Positions 17,492 through 25,687 of a stretch of 64,000 nucleotides of DNA are shown in pieces (the first letter of the stretch is position 1; each line of letters starts with the position of its first letter). The stretch is taken from contig NZ_CP108454.1 in NCBI RefSeq assembly GCF_036240795.1, positions 3,162,001 to 3,226,000 of the forward strand, written 5' to 3'. The stretch is from Streptomyces sp. NBC_01268. GTDB lineage: Bacteria; Actinomycetota; Actinomycetes; Streptomycetales; Streptomycetaceae. A program made the position numbers and the translations under genes. The notes beneath the pieces are model-generated. The model ran no database searches, was not told the DNA's origin, and saw only the letters and a program-made list of their open reading frames with translations.

Positions 17492-18907
17492 TCAGGCGCC
17501 CGCGCCCGCCGCCTTCGCCGCGTTGCGCACCGCGCCGGCCACCGCGCCCGCGACCTTGTCGTTGAAGACCGACGGGATGATGTAGTTCGGGTTCAGCTCG
17601 TCCTCGGTGACGACGTCCGCGAGGGCGCTGGCCGCGGCCAGCATCATCTCGGTGTTGACCGTCCGGGACTGGGCGTCCAGGAGGCCGCGGAAGACGCCCG
17701 GGAAGACCAGCACGTTGTTGATCTGGTTCGGGAAGTCCGAGCGGCCGGTGGCCACGACGGCGGCCGTCTGACGGGCGATCGCCGGGTCCACCTCGGGGTC
17801 CGGGTTCGCGAGCGCGAACACGATCGCGCCTTCCGCCATGGCGGCCACGTCGGCCGCGCCGAGCACGTTGGGGGCCGAGACGCCGATGAAGACGTCCGCG
17901 CCGACGACCGCCTCCTTGAGGGTGCCGGTGACGCCCTCCGGGTTGGTGTTGTCGGCGATCCAGCGCAGCGGCGAGTCGGGCTCGGCGTCCACCAGGTCCT
18001 CGCGGCCCGCGTGCACGACGCCGTGGATGTCGGCGACGACCGCGTGCTTCACGCCGGCCGCGATGAGCAGCTTCAGGATGGCCGTACCGGCCGCGCCCGC
18101 ACCGGACATGACGACCCGTACGTCACCGATGCCCTTGCCCACCACGCGCAGGGCGTTGGTCAGCGAGGCGAGCACGACGATCGCGGTGCCGTGCTGGTCG
18201 TCGTGGAAGACCGGGATGTCCAGGGCCTCGCGCAGCCGGGCCTCGATCTCGAAGCAGCGCGGCGCGGAGATGTCCTCCAGGTTGATGCCCGCGAAGCCGG
18301 GGGCGATCGCCTTGACGACCTCGACGATGGCGTCCGGGTCCTGGGTGTCCAGGCAGATCGGCCACGCGTCGATGCCCGCGAAGCGCTTGAAGAGGGCCGC
18401 CTTGCCCTCCATGACGGGCAGGGCGGCCTTGGGGCCGATGTTGCCGAGGCCGAGGACGGCGGAGCCGTCCGTCACGACTGCGACGGAGTTGCGCTTGATG
18501 GTGAGGCGGCGGGCGTCCTCGGGGTTCTCGGCGATCGCCATGCACACGCGGGCCACGCCCGGGGTGTAGATCATCGAGAGGTCGTCACGGTTGCGGATGG
18601 GGTGCTTGGACGCCATCTCGATCTTGCCGCCGAGGTGCATCAGGAACGTACGGTCGGAGACCTTGCCGAGCACGACGCCCTCGATGCCGCGCAGCTGCTG
18701 GACGATCTCGTCCGCGTGCGCGGTGGAGGTCGCGGCGATGGTGACGTCGATCCGCAGCTTCTCGTGGCCGGATGCGGTCACGTCCAGGCCGGTGACGGAA
18801 CCGCCGTGGGTCTCGACGGCCGTGGTGAGCTGGGAGACCGCGGTGCCGCTCGCGGGCACCTCGAGCCGGACCGTCATCGAGTACGAGACGCTGGGCGCCG
18901 TTGCCAT
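17492..18907 (-). CDS. Malic enzyme (malate oxidoreductase), probably NAD-dependent, with N-terminal ACT domain
   Basis: 471 residues. An ACT-like regulatory domain (about 8-85) precedes the malic enzyme N domain (YTPGVARVC, VMEGKAALFKRFAGID) and the Rossmann domain (VVMSGAGAAGTAILKLL). Later blocks are DVFIGVSAPNVL and FPNQINNVLVFPG. The enzyme converts malate to pyruvate and CO2 at the junction of the TCA cycle and gluconeogenesis or lipid precursor supply. The ACT domain suggests allosteric control by a small metabolite. From memory the S. coelicolor orthologue in this position is NAD-specific; cofactor use cannot be proven from sequence alone. It is a single gene. Confidence 0.93.
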   Translation of the reverse strand: MATAPSVSYSMTVRLEVPASGTAVSQLTTAVETHGGSVTGLDVTASGHEKLRIDVTIAATSTAHADEIVQQLRGIEGVVLGKVSDRTFLMHLGGKIEMASKHPIRNRDDLSMIYTPGVARVCMAIAENPEDARRLTIKRNSVAVVTDGSAVLGLGNIGPKAALPVMEGKAALFKRFAGIDAWPICLDTQDPDAIVEVVKAIAPGFAGINLEDISAPRCFEIEARLREALDIPVFHDDQHGTAIVVLASLTNALRVVGKGIGDVRVVMSGAGAAGTAILKLLIAAGVKHAVVADIHGVVHAGREDLVDAEPDSPLRWIADNTNPEGVTGTLKEAVVGADVFIGVSAPNVLGAADVAAMAEGAIVFALANPDPEVDPAIARQTAAVVATGRSDFPNQINNVLVFPGVFRGLLDAQSRTVNTEMMLAAASALADVVTEDELNPNYIIPSVFNDKVAGAVAGAVRNAAKAAGAGA

Positions 18908-18990
18908 GTCCGTGTTCCTCTGCTTTCACTGGCTTCGTTGCTACGCCGCACCGGCTGGTTCGCCCGGCGACGCCCTCCGATCGTCGCACC

Positions 18991-19009
18991 TACCTGCGGG
19001 TAGCAGGTA
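18991..19009. promoter_or_regulatory. Inverted repeat upstream of malic enzyme gene
   Basis: TACCTGC-5 nt-GCAGGTA is a perfect 7-bp inverted repeat 84-102 bases before the malic enzyme start, within the promoter region, and a candidate operator. Confidence 0.45.
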
Positions 19010-19089
19010 ATACGGTCGTTTCGTTTTCGGAAAGTAGTTTCCACCATACGAGAGACGCATCGGAAACAGAAGAGACCCGGGGAAACGGA

Positions 19090-19125
19090 AGAGGTCCCCG
19101 TCACCCGAAGGTGACGAGGACCTCT
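19090..19125 (-). terminator. Long UUCG-capped hairpin downstream of the helicase gene
   Basis: Two stem blocks (AGAGGTCC/GGACCTCT outer, GTCACC/GGTGAC inner) are separated by a 2x2 mismatch. On the minus strand the loop is C-UUCG-G, an exceptionally stable RNA tetraloop, followed by TTCCGTTTCC. It therefore reads as a minus-strand RNA structure ~190 bases past the helicase stop, probably its terminator or an mRNA end. Confidence 0.6.
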
Positions 19126-19315
19126 GCACGTAAGCGGCACCGACCCGCCATGCTCGCCTCGCGGCAAGTGGTCCCTCTGAGGGACGAAGGTTGGGCCCGG
19201 GGGCTTGGATCGAGCCGGTGCCACGACAAGGCTAACAAACCACCCTGGCAAGTGATTCCTGCGGCACGAGTTGACCGGAAATGAGCCCCCGGGCGGCCCT
19301 GGGGGCTCCCGGGCC

Positions 19316-21685
19316 TCAGTCCCGCAGCAGGTCCGGCACTCCGTCCTCGTCCGGCAGGTCACGGTCGCCCGAGACCACCGTGAGCGCCTGCGTGGAGCGG
19401 GTGAGCGCCACGTAGAGCACCCGCAGGCCCGCCGGCGACTCGTCCGCGATCTCCGCGGGCGAGACCACCACCGTGGCGTCGTACTCCAGCCCCTTCGCCT
19501 CCAGCGAGCCGAGCGCCACCACCCGGTCGCCGAGCCCGGCGAGCCAGCGGGCGGCCTCCGCACGCCGGTTCATCGCGACGACCACGCCGACCGTCCCGTC
19601 CACCTGTGCGAGGAGCCGTTCGGCCTCCGACCGCACGGTTTCGGCCAGAGCGCCCTTCTCGGGGCCCTCCGCGACCGGAACGAAGCGGGGCTCGATGCCC
19701 GTGGAGCGCACCGCGCGCGGGGACTCCTTGCCGGGCATGGCGAGCGCGAGCACCTTCGCGGCGAGCTCGGCGATCTCCGCGGGGTTGCGGTAGTTCACGG
19801 TGAGCTCGAAGCGGCGCCGCGGCCGGGTGCCGAGGGCCTCGTCGCGGGCCGCGGCCGCCTCGTCCGGGTCGGACCAGGAGGACTGGGCCGGGTCGCCGAC
19901 GACCGTCCAGGTCGCGTGGCGGCCGCGCCGGCCGACCATCCGCCACTGCATGGGCGTGAGGTCCTGGGCCTCGTCGACGATGACGTGCGCGTACTCGGTC
20001 CGCTCGGTCGCGAGGCGCTCGGCCCGCTCCCACTGGGTCTCCTCGCGTACGGGCATCAACTCCTCCAGACCGGTGAGCTGGTCCAGCGGGTCGTACTCCC
20101 GCTTCTTGCGCGGCCGGGCGGGCGCCCCGAGGAGCGTGGACAGCTCGTCGAGCAGGGCCACGTCGTGCACCGAGCGGCCCGGGCGGCGCAGCGAGCGGGC
20201 GAGGCGGCGCACCTCCCCCGGGTTGAGCACCCGGCGGGCCCAGCGGCCGAGCCGCTTCTCGTCGCCCATGGCGTCGAGGACCCCGCGCGGGGTGAGCTCG
20301 GGCCACCAGGCGTCGAGGAAGGCGAGGAACGAGTCCTCCGTCGACACGTCCTCGTCGAAGGAGGAGCGCAGCTCGGCGGCGAGCTCGGGGTCGCTGTGCC
20401 GGCCGGCCGCGCCGGACCTGGTGTACAGGGCGTCGAGCAGCAGCCGGCGGGCGCGGGGGCGCAGCAGGTTGACGGGGGCGGTGCCGCCGAGGACGTTGTG
20501 GCGGATGCGCCGGAGGTCCTCGGGGCCCAGCTCCAGGCGCCGGCCGAACGCGACGACCCGCAGCAGGGTGGGCGTGCCGGTCACGGCGCGGGAGCCGGTG
20601 TCGTCCTCGTCGTCGTCCGGGTCGCCCAGGGCGAGCTGCGCCTTGGGCGCCGGGTTCTCCAGGGCGCCGCGGGCGGCCTTGCGCAGCACGGCGAGCATCC
20701 GGGAGGAGCCCTTGATCCGGGCGACGGCGGGCTCGTCGTAGGCGTCGGCCTCGGCGCCGTCGACCAGGCTGCCGAGGGCGCGGATCGCGACCTGCCCCTC
20801 CTCGCCCAGTGAGGGCAGCACGCCCTCGGTGTACGAGACGAGCAGCGGGGTCGGCGAGACGATGAGGATGCCGCCCGAGTAGCGGCGCCGGTCCTGGTAG
20901 AGCAGGTAGGCGGCGCGGTGCAGGGCGACGGCGGTCTTGCCGGTGCCGGGGCCGCCCTCGACGTACGTCACGGAGGCGGCGGGGGCACGGATGACCAGGT
21001 CCTGTTCGGCCTGGATGGAGGCGACGATGTCCCGCATGGTGTGGCTGCGGGCCTGCCCGAGGGCGGCCATGAGCGCGCCGTCGCCGATGACGGGGAGCTC
21101 GTGTCCGTCGAGGGTGGCGGTCAGCTCGGGGCGCATGAGGTCGTCCTCGACGCCGAGGACCTGGCGGCCCTTGGAGCGGATGACCCGGCGGCGCACCACC
21201 CGGCCCGGGTCGACCGGGGTCGAGCGGTAGAACGGGGCGGCGGCGGGCGCCCGCCAGTCGATCACGAGCGGGGCGTAGTCGGCGTCGAGGACGCCGATCC
21301 GGCCGATGTGGAGGGTCTCGCCGATGTCGGCGACCTGCCGGCCGTCCTCGGTCCGTACGGCGTCCTCGGCGGGTTCGACGGAGGTGTAGGCGCCGTCGGG
21401 CCCCTTCTTCCCGTCCTTGCCGAAGAGGAGATCGATCCGGCCGAAGAGGAAGTCCTCGAACTCGTTGTTCAGCCGGTTGAGGTGGATGCCGGCCCGGAAC
21501 ACCTGGGCGTCGCGCTCGGCGAGGGCGCCGGGCGTACCGACCTGGCCCCGCTGGGCGGCGTCGTTCATCAGGAACTCGGCCTCGTGGATCTTCTCCTCGA
21601 GGCGGCGGTAGACCTGATCCAGATGTTCCTGTTCGACACCGATCTCACGGTCTCTGACCGTGTCGACGGCTTCCTGCGCGGCCAC
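19316..21685 (-). CDS. UvrD/HelD-like superfamily 1 helicase (HelR-type RNA polymerase recycling candidate)
   Basis: 789 residues from the GTG at 21685; AAGGGGG upstream serves as the binding site. The coiled N-terminal arm (VEQEHLDQVYRRLEEKIHEA) and the split motor domains are those of HelD/HelR rather than repair UvrD: Walker A GGPGTGKTAV, motif II VIVDEAQDLTPMQW, VVGDPAQSS, LEAKGLEYD and YVALTRSTQAL. Family members bind RNA polymerase and remove it from stalled complexes, and HelR also protects it from rifamycins. The usual HelR promoter element was not recognised here. The gene is divergent from an XRE regulator; its leader carries a strong hairpin. Frames upstream of the GTG are not family-like. 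Confidence 0.8.
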   Translation of the reverse strand: MAAQEAVDTVRDREIGVEQEHLDQVYRRLEEKIHEAEFLMNDAAQRGQVGTPGALAERDAQVFRAGIHLNRLNNEFEDFLFGRIDLLFGKDGKKGPDGAYTSVEPAEDAVRTEDGRQVADIGETLHIGRIGVLDADYAPLVIDWRAPAAAPFYRSTPVDPGRVVRRRVIRSKGRQVLGVEDDLMRPELTATLDGHELPVIGDGALMAALGQARSHTMRDIVASIQAEQDLVIRAPAASVTYVEGGPGTGKTAVALHRAAYLLYQDRRRYSGGILIVSPTPLLVSYTEGVLPSLGEEGQVAIRALGSLVDGAEADAYDEPAVARIKGSSRMLAVLRKAARGALENPAPKAQLALGDPDDDEDDTGSRAVTGTPTLLRVVAFGRRLELGPEDLRRIRHNVLGGTAPVNLLRPRARRLLLDALYTRSGAAGRHSDPELAAELRSSFDEDVSTEDSFLAFLDAWWPELTPRGVLDAMGDEKRLGRWARRVLNPGEVRRLARSLRRPGRSVHDVALLDELSTLLGAPARPRKKREYDPLDQLTGLEELMPVREETQWERAERLATERTEYAHVIVDEAQDLTPMQWRMVGRRGRHATWTVVGDPAQSSWSDPDEAAAARDEALGTRPRRRFELTVNYRNPAEIAELAAKVLALAMPGKESPRAVRSTGIEPRFVPVAEGPEKGALAETVRSEAERLLAQVDGTVGVVVAMNRRAEAARWLAGLGDRVVALGSLEAKGLEYDATVVVSPAEIADESPAGLRVLYVALTRSTQALTVVSGDRDLPDEDGVPDLLRD

Positions 21686-21798
21686 CGGGGCCCCCTTCTG
21701 ACGTGCACTGGGCAGCCGTCGAGCGTACGCCACCAGGAGGCCATGTGTCAGGCCTGACGTCCCGGGTGCCCGGCCGCGTGCCCGACGGTCCCGAAGGG

Positions 21799-21837
21799 GG
21801 CCGGCCCGGGCGTACGGGGGAGCCGCCCGGGCCGGCC
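21799..21837 (-). promoter_or_regulatory. Strong GC hairpin in the helicase leader
   Basis: GGCCGGCCCGGGC and GCCCGGGCCGGCC form a perfect 13-bp stem with a 13-base loop, about 115 bases before the helicase start. It could attenuate or stabilise the transcript. Confidence 0.5.
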
Positions 21838-21914
21838 GGAACCGGCGCGGCGCGGGGGAAGCACCGTCCGGTCGTCCGAAGGCGTCCTCGCAGGTCAGCG
21901 CGGACGCCCCCACA

Positions 21915-21970
21915 GCATCAATGTTCAACTGTTTATTATCTACGGACCGTTTTTCCTAGGAAATGAAGCA
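21915..21970. promoter_or_regulatory. AT-rich divergent promoter region with 12-bp palindrome
   Basis: This is the most AT-rich stretch of the surrounding kilobases. It contains TATTAT (21934-21939) and the perfect palindrome TTTCCTAGGAAA (21952-21963), 29 bases before the XRE regulator start. It is probably the regulator's own site and the helicase promoter. Confidence 0.5.
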
Positions 21971-21992
21971 CTGACCCATTCAGGGGGCGCGC

Positions 21993-22820
21993 GTGAACAG
22001 GACCGGGCTCCGGGCCCTCCTCCGCGAGCGCCGCGAGCTGATCGCGCCCGAGGCCCACGGCCTCTCCCGGCCCACCGGCCGGGGCCGGCGTGCCCGCGGC
22101 CTCTCCCAGCAGCAGGTCGACGAGCTGACCTGCCGCGCGGTCGACACGTACAACCGGCTGGAGACCGGTCGCTACCTCCACCCGCCGGCCGACTACCTGC
22201 GCCAGGTCGCCCGGCTCTTCGGCCTCAACGAGCAGGAGTGGGTCTCGCTCTGCCGGTACGCGGGCATCGGCGACCCGCCCGGCCCGCTGCACCCGTCCTC
22301 CGGCCTGGAGGTCCCCGGCGTGTGGCAGGAGGCCGTGGACGGCATCGGGCACATGGCGTACATCACCGACGCCTCCTGGAACCTGCTCGCCCACAACCGG
22401 CACTTCGCCGAGATGTACCCGGACGGCCGGGCCCCCGCCAACACGATGCGCTGGATGCTCCTGGACACGTCGGCCCGCGACACCACCCTGGTCGACTGGC
22501 GGACCGTGTGGGCACCGCTGATCCTGCCCCAGCTGCGGGCCGCGCTCGCCGTCCGCCCCGAGGACGGGACGCTCCGCGGGATCGAGGCCGAGGTCCGCGC
22601 CGATCCCGACCTCGGCCCGCTGTGGGAGGCGGGCGGGGCCCACATCCACCCGGACGGCGACGAACGCCCCCTGCGCCACGCCCTGCTGGGCACCGGCCAC
22701 GTCACCATCTGCGCCGCCCAGCCGCTCACGGCCCCGGGCTCCCGGCTGATCATCATGCTGTTCCGACCGGGCCGCCAGAAGGCCCACGAGCGGACGCCGA
22801 TGCTCAGGGCTGCTCCGTAG
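21993..22820 (+). CDS. XRE-family helix-turn-helix regulator with MmyB-like ligand-binding domain
   Basis: 275 residues from a GTG preceded by CAGGGGGCG. The HTH (RARGLSQQQVDELTCRAVDTYNRLETGR, about 32-60) is followed by the MmyB-like C-terminal PAS-type domain, with family blocks ITDASWNLLAHNRHFAEMYP, TMRWMLLDTSAR and PLLPQLRAAL-like sequence. Streptomyces carry many such paralogues, often next to a single target gene. Here the divergent neighbour is the RNA-polymerase-type helicase and the shared AT-rich gap has a palindrome, so autoregulation and control of the helicase are plausible. Ligand unknown. Confidence 0.85.
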   Translation: MNRTGLRALLRERRELIAPEAHGLSRPTGRGRRARGLSQQQVDELTCRAVDTYNRLETGRYLHPPADYLRQVARLFGLNEQEWVSLCRYAGIGDPPGPLHPSSGLEVPGVWQEAVDGIGHMAYITDASWNLLAHNRHFAEMYPDGRAPANTMRWMLLDTSARDTTLVDWRTVWAPLILPQLRAALAVRPEDGTLRGIEAEVRADPDLGPLWEAGGAHIHPDGDERPLRHALLGTGHVTICAAQPLTAPGSRLIIMLFRPGRQKAHERTPMLRAAP

Positions 22821-22989
22821 GGGCCGCGCGGGGTCCTGCGAGAGAGTCGTCCCGCGAGGAGGTCGTCCTGCAAGGGAGTCGCCCTGCGGGCGGTCCCGCG
22901 AGCGGGGGCCCGCGAGGCAGCCGCGCACCGTCCGTACGCGAGGGGCCCTGCGACGGGGGCCCGCGGGTTCCCCCGGACGAAGGACCCCG

Positions 22990-24141
22990 CTACGCCTCGT
23001 ACTTCGTGTCCGCCACCGGATCGAGCGCCAGCCGGTACCCGCGCTTCACCACCGTCTGGATCAGCTTCGGCGCGCCGAGGGCCGTCCGCAGCCGGGCCAT
23101 GGCCGTCTCGACGGCGTGCTCGTCGCGCCCCGCCCCGGGCAGCGCCCGCAGCAGCTCCGCCCGGCCGACGACCCAGCCGGGGCGGCGGGCGAGCAGGCCG
23201 AGCAGCGCCATCCCGGCCGGCGGCACCGGCCGCAGCGCGCCGTCGACGAGGACCGCGTGCCCCCGGATCTCGATCAGGCGCCCGGCCACCGGCAGCGCCC
23301 GGGCCCGGGCCGGCAGCTCCCGGCAGAGCAGGCCGACCAGCGGGCCGAGCCGGAAGCGTTCGGGCTGGTGCGTGTCGATGTCGAGCGCCTGGAGCGGGAG
23401 CGCCGTCACCGGCCCCACGCAGACCGCGAGCACGTCGTGCCGCAGCGCCGCGACCAGCTCGTCGAGCGCTCCCCGCTCCTCCGCCCGACGCAGCAGCGAG
23501 GCGGCGGCGGGGGCGCTGGTGAAGGTCACCGCGTCCAGGCCGCGGGCGACGACGGCGTCCAGGAGCCGGTCGAGCGGCCCGGTGTCCTCGGGCGGCATCC
23601 ACCGGTAGACGGGCACGACGACGACCTCCGCCCCGCCCTCCTCCAGCGCCTCCACGAACCCGGGCAGCGGCTCCCCGTGCAGTTGGAGCGCGATCCGGCG
23701 CCCCTCGACGCCCTCGTCGAGCAGCCGGTCGAGGACCTCGGCCATCGACTCGGAGGACGGCGACCAGGACTCGGTGAGACCCGCCGCGCGGACCGCGCCC
23801 TTCACCTTGGGGCCGCGGGCCAGGAGTTCGACCCCGCCCAGCACGTCGAGGAGCCGGTCGCCGAAGCCCCAGCCGTCGGCCGCCTCGACCCAGCCGCGGA
23901 AGCCGATCGCCGTGGTGGCGACGACGACGTCCGGGGCGTGGTCGATGAGGTCCTTGGTGGCGGCGAGGAGTTCGGCGTCGTCGGCGAGCGGCACGATCCG
24001 CAGCGCGGGCCCGTGGACGACGGCCGCCCCACGGCGGCGCAGCAGCGCGATCAGCTCGTCCGCGCGCCGTGCCGCCGTGACCCCGACGGTGAACCCGGCG
24101 AGGGGCCCCTGGTCCTGCGTGCCGCGCTCTTGCTCGTCCAT
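22990..24141 (-). CDS. nnaR: Uroporphyrinogen-III synthase-like protein fused to an OmpR-type DNA-binding domain (NnaR-like nitrate/nitrite regulator)
   Basis: 383 residues from the ATG at 24141. Residues ~15-265 follow the HemD fold (GFTVGVTAARRADELIALLRR, VVATTAIGFRGW, AVTFTSAPAAASLLRRA). Residues ~290-378 form a winged-helix trans_reg_C domain (GMALLGLLARRPGWVVGRAELL, HAVETAMARLRTALG, IQTVVKRGYRL). In S. coelicolor a protein with this architecture beside narK, NnaR, is reported as an activator of nitrate and nitrite assimilation with GlnR. The gene lies 84 bases after narK on the same strand and is probably co-transcribed. Whether the HemD domain still makes uroporphyrinogen III or only senses a ligand is not visible here. 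Confidence 0.8.
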   Translation of the reverse strand: MDEQERGTQDQGPLAGFTVGVTAARRADELIALLRRRGAAVVHGPALRIVPLADDAELLAATKDLIDHAPDVVVATTAIGFRGWVEAADGWGFGDRLLDVLGGVELLARGPKVKGAVRAAGLTESWSPSSESMAEVLDRLLDEGVEGRRIALQLHGEPLPGFVEALEEGGAEVVVVPVYRWMPPEDTGPLDRLLDAVVARGLDAVTFTSAPAAASLLRRAEERGALDELVAALRHDVLAVCVGPVTALPLQALDIDTHQPERFRLGPLVGLLCRELPARARALPVAGRLIEIRGHAVLVDGALRPVPPAGMALLGLLARRPGWVVGRAELLRALPGAGRDEHAVETAMARLRTALGAPKLIQTVVKRGYRLALDPVADTKYEA

Positions 24142-24225
24142 GTCGCCCGAGACTGCCGGGGTCGCGTGTCGGTCTCGGTTCGCGCGTATTTCCTGGTCGT
24201 TACGGCCGTGCGGGACCACTGTGAC

Positions 24226-25593
24226 TCACACCTCGGCGTATCCGAGCCGGGCCGGGGGCTCCGCCGCGACGCCCTCCGCGGTGTCGGGCACCGGAGCCGT
24301 CCCGGACGGCCGGCGGAGGTATACCGCCCAGGTCACCACCATGCACGCAGCGTAGAAGGCGAGGAAGGCCACGAAGGCGCCGGTGCCGCTGCCGACCGTC
24401 AGGAAGGACTGCCGGAAGGCCAGGTTGATGCCGAGTCCGCCGACCGCGCCGAGCGCGCCGATGAGCCCCATGGCGGCCCCGGAGATGCGCCGCCCGTACG
24501 CCTCGGCGGCCTCTCCCGCGAGGCCCTCGCGGTGCGCCTGGGCGAGGAAGATCGCCGGGATCATCTTGTACGTGGAGCCGTTGCCGAGCCCGCTGAGGGC
24601 GAAGAGCGCGATGAAGCCGACGAGGAACACGGTCAGGGACTCGGCGACCGACGCGTAGATCACGACCCCGGTAGCGGCGGCCATCGCGGCGAAGGTCACG
24701 AGGGTGATGCGTGCGCCGCCGTGCCGGTCGGCGAGCGCGCCGCCGAGGGGCCGCACGAGCGAGCCGAGCAGCGGCCCGATGAAGGTGAGCGAGGCGGCCT
24801 GGAGCGGGGTGCGCCCGAACTGGGTCTGCAGGACCAGGCCGAAGGCGAAGCCGTAGCCGATGAAGGAGCCGAAGGTCCCCACGTACAGGAAGGCCACGAT
24901 CCAGGTGTGACGGGCCGTCACGGCCTCCTTCACGGCGCCGGTGTCGTTCCTGACGGGGGCGAGGTTGTCCATGAACAGGGCGGCGCACACGGCGGCGACG
25001 ACGACCAGCGGCAGGTAGACGCCGAGGACGAGACGCGGGTGCAGGGCGCCGGCGGTGCCGATGACGAGGAGTCCGACGAGCTGGACGACGGGGACGCCGA
25101 TGTTGCCGCCGCCCGCGTTGAGGCCGAGCGCCCAGCCCTTCTTCCGCAGCGGGAAGAAGGCGTTGATGTTGGTCATGGAGGAGGCGAAGTTGCCGCCGCC
25201 GACGCCGGTGAGCGCGGCGACGAGCAGGAAGGTGCCGTACGAGGTGCCCGGCTCCATCACCGCGTAGGCGAGGCCCGTCGGCAGCAGCAGCAACAGGGCG
25301 CTGAGGACGGTCCAGTTGCGGCCGCCGAAGCGGGCGACGGCGAAGGTGTACGGGATGCGGACGAACGCGCCGACCAGGGTGGCGGTCGCGATCAGGAAGA
25401 ACTTGCCGGCCGGGTCCACGCCGTACCCGGGGCCCATGAAGAGGACCATCACGGACCAGAGGCTCCAGACCGAGAAGCCGATGTGCTCGGCGAGCACGGA
25501 GAACCACAGGTTCCTGCGGGCGATCCGCTCGCCCCCCTCCCGCCAGAAGGCCTCGTCCTCCGGCTCCCACCGTTCGATCCACCGGCCGCCCAT
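24226..25593 (-). CDS. narK: Nitrate/nitrite transporter, NarK family (MFS)
   Basis: 455 residues with 12 predicted membrane segments. The nitrate-signature helices are clear: GGNFASSMTNINAFFPLRKK-type after the fourth segment and GLNAGGGNIGVPVVQL, plus the C-terminal counterpart GLIGALGAVGGLGINLAF. The first segment begins after a ~30-residue cytoplasmic N-terminus rich in Trp and Glu (WIERWEPEDEAFWREGG). It imports nitrate or exports nitrite. No nitrate or nitrite reductase gene is in the window, so it serves enzymes encoded elsewhere. Its neighbour is the NnaR-like regulator. Confidence 0.93.
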   Translation of the reverse strand: MGGRWIERWEPEDEAFWREGGERIARRNLWFSVLAEHIGFSVWSLWSVMVLFMGPGYGVDPAGKFFLIATATLVGAFVRIPYTFAVARFGGRNWTVLSALLLLLPTGLAYAVMEPGTSYGTFLLVAALTGVGGGNFASSMTNINAFFPLRKKGWALGLNAGGGNIGVPVVQLVGLLVIGTAGALHPRLVLGVYLPLVVVAAVCAALFMDNLAPVRNDTGAVKEAVTARHTWIVAFLYVGTFGSFIGYGFAFGLVLQTQFGRTPLQAASLTFIGPLLGSLVRPLGGALADRHGGARITLVTFAAMAAATGVVIYASVAESLTVFLVGFIALFALSGLGNGSTYKMIPAIFLAQAHREGLAGEAAEAYGRRISGAAMGLIGALGAVGGLGINLAFRQSFLTVGSGTGAFVAFLAFYAACMVVTWAVYLRRPSGTAPVPDTAEGVAAEPPARLGYAEV

Positions 25594-25627
25594 GTCGTAC
25601 CTCCACGGTGTCGTGTTCTTTGCGACG

Positions 25628-25669
25628 ACGCTAGGAAGGCCGCGTTTCAGGGCGGTGGCGGGAGGTGAC
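25628..25669 (-). promoter_or_regulatory. Possible activator-dependent promoter of narK
   Basis: Minus strand: a -10-like TAGCGT (25633-25628) without a good -35, overlapped upstream by GAAAC (25648-25644) and GTCAC (25669-25665). Both resemble GlnR half-sites, but their spacing does not match the consensus I remember. Confidence 0.3.
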
Positions 25670-25687
25670 GGGTACGGAACCTTGCTC

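Noticed and set aside
21686..21992. Rifamycin-associated element upstream of the helicase
   Set aside because: I could not match a convincing copy of the element as I remember it; a profile search is needed to decide, so it is not claimed.
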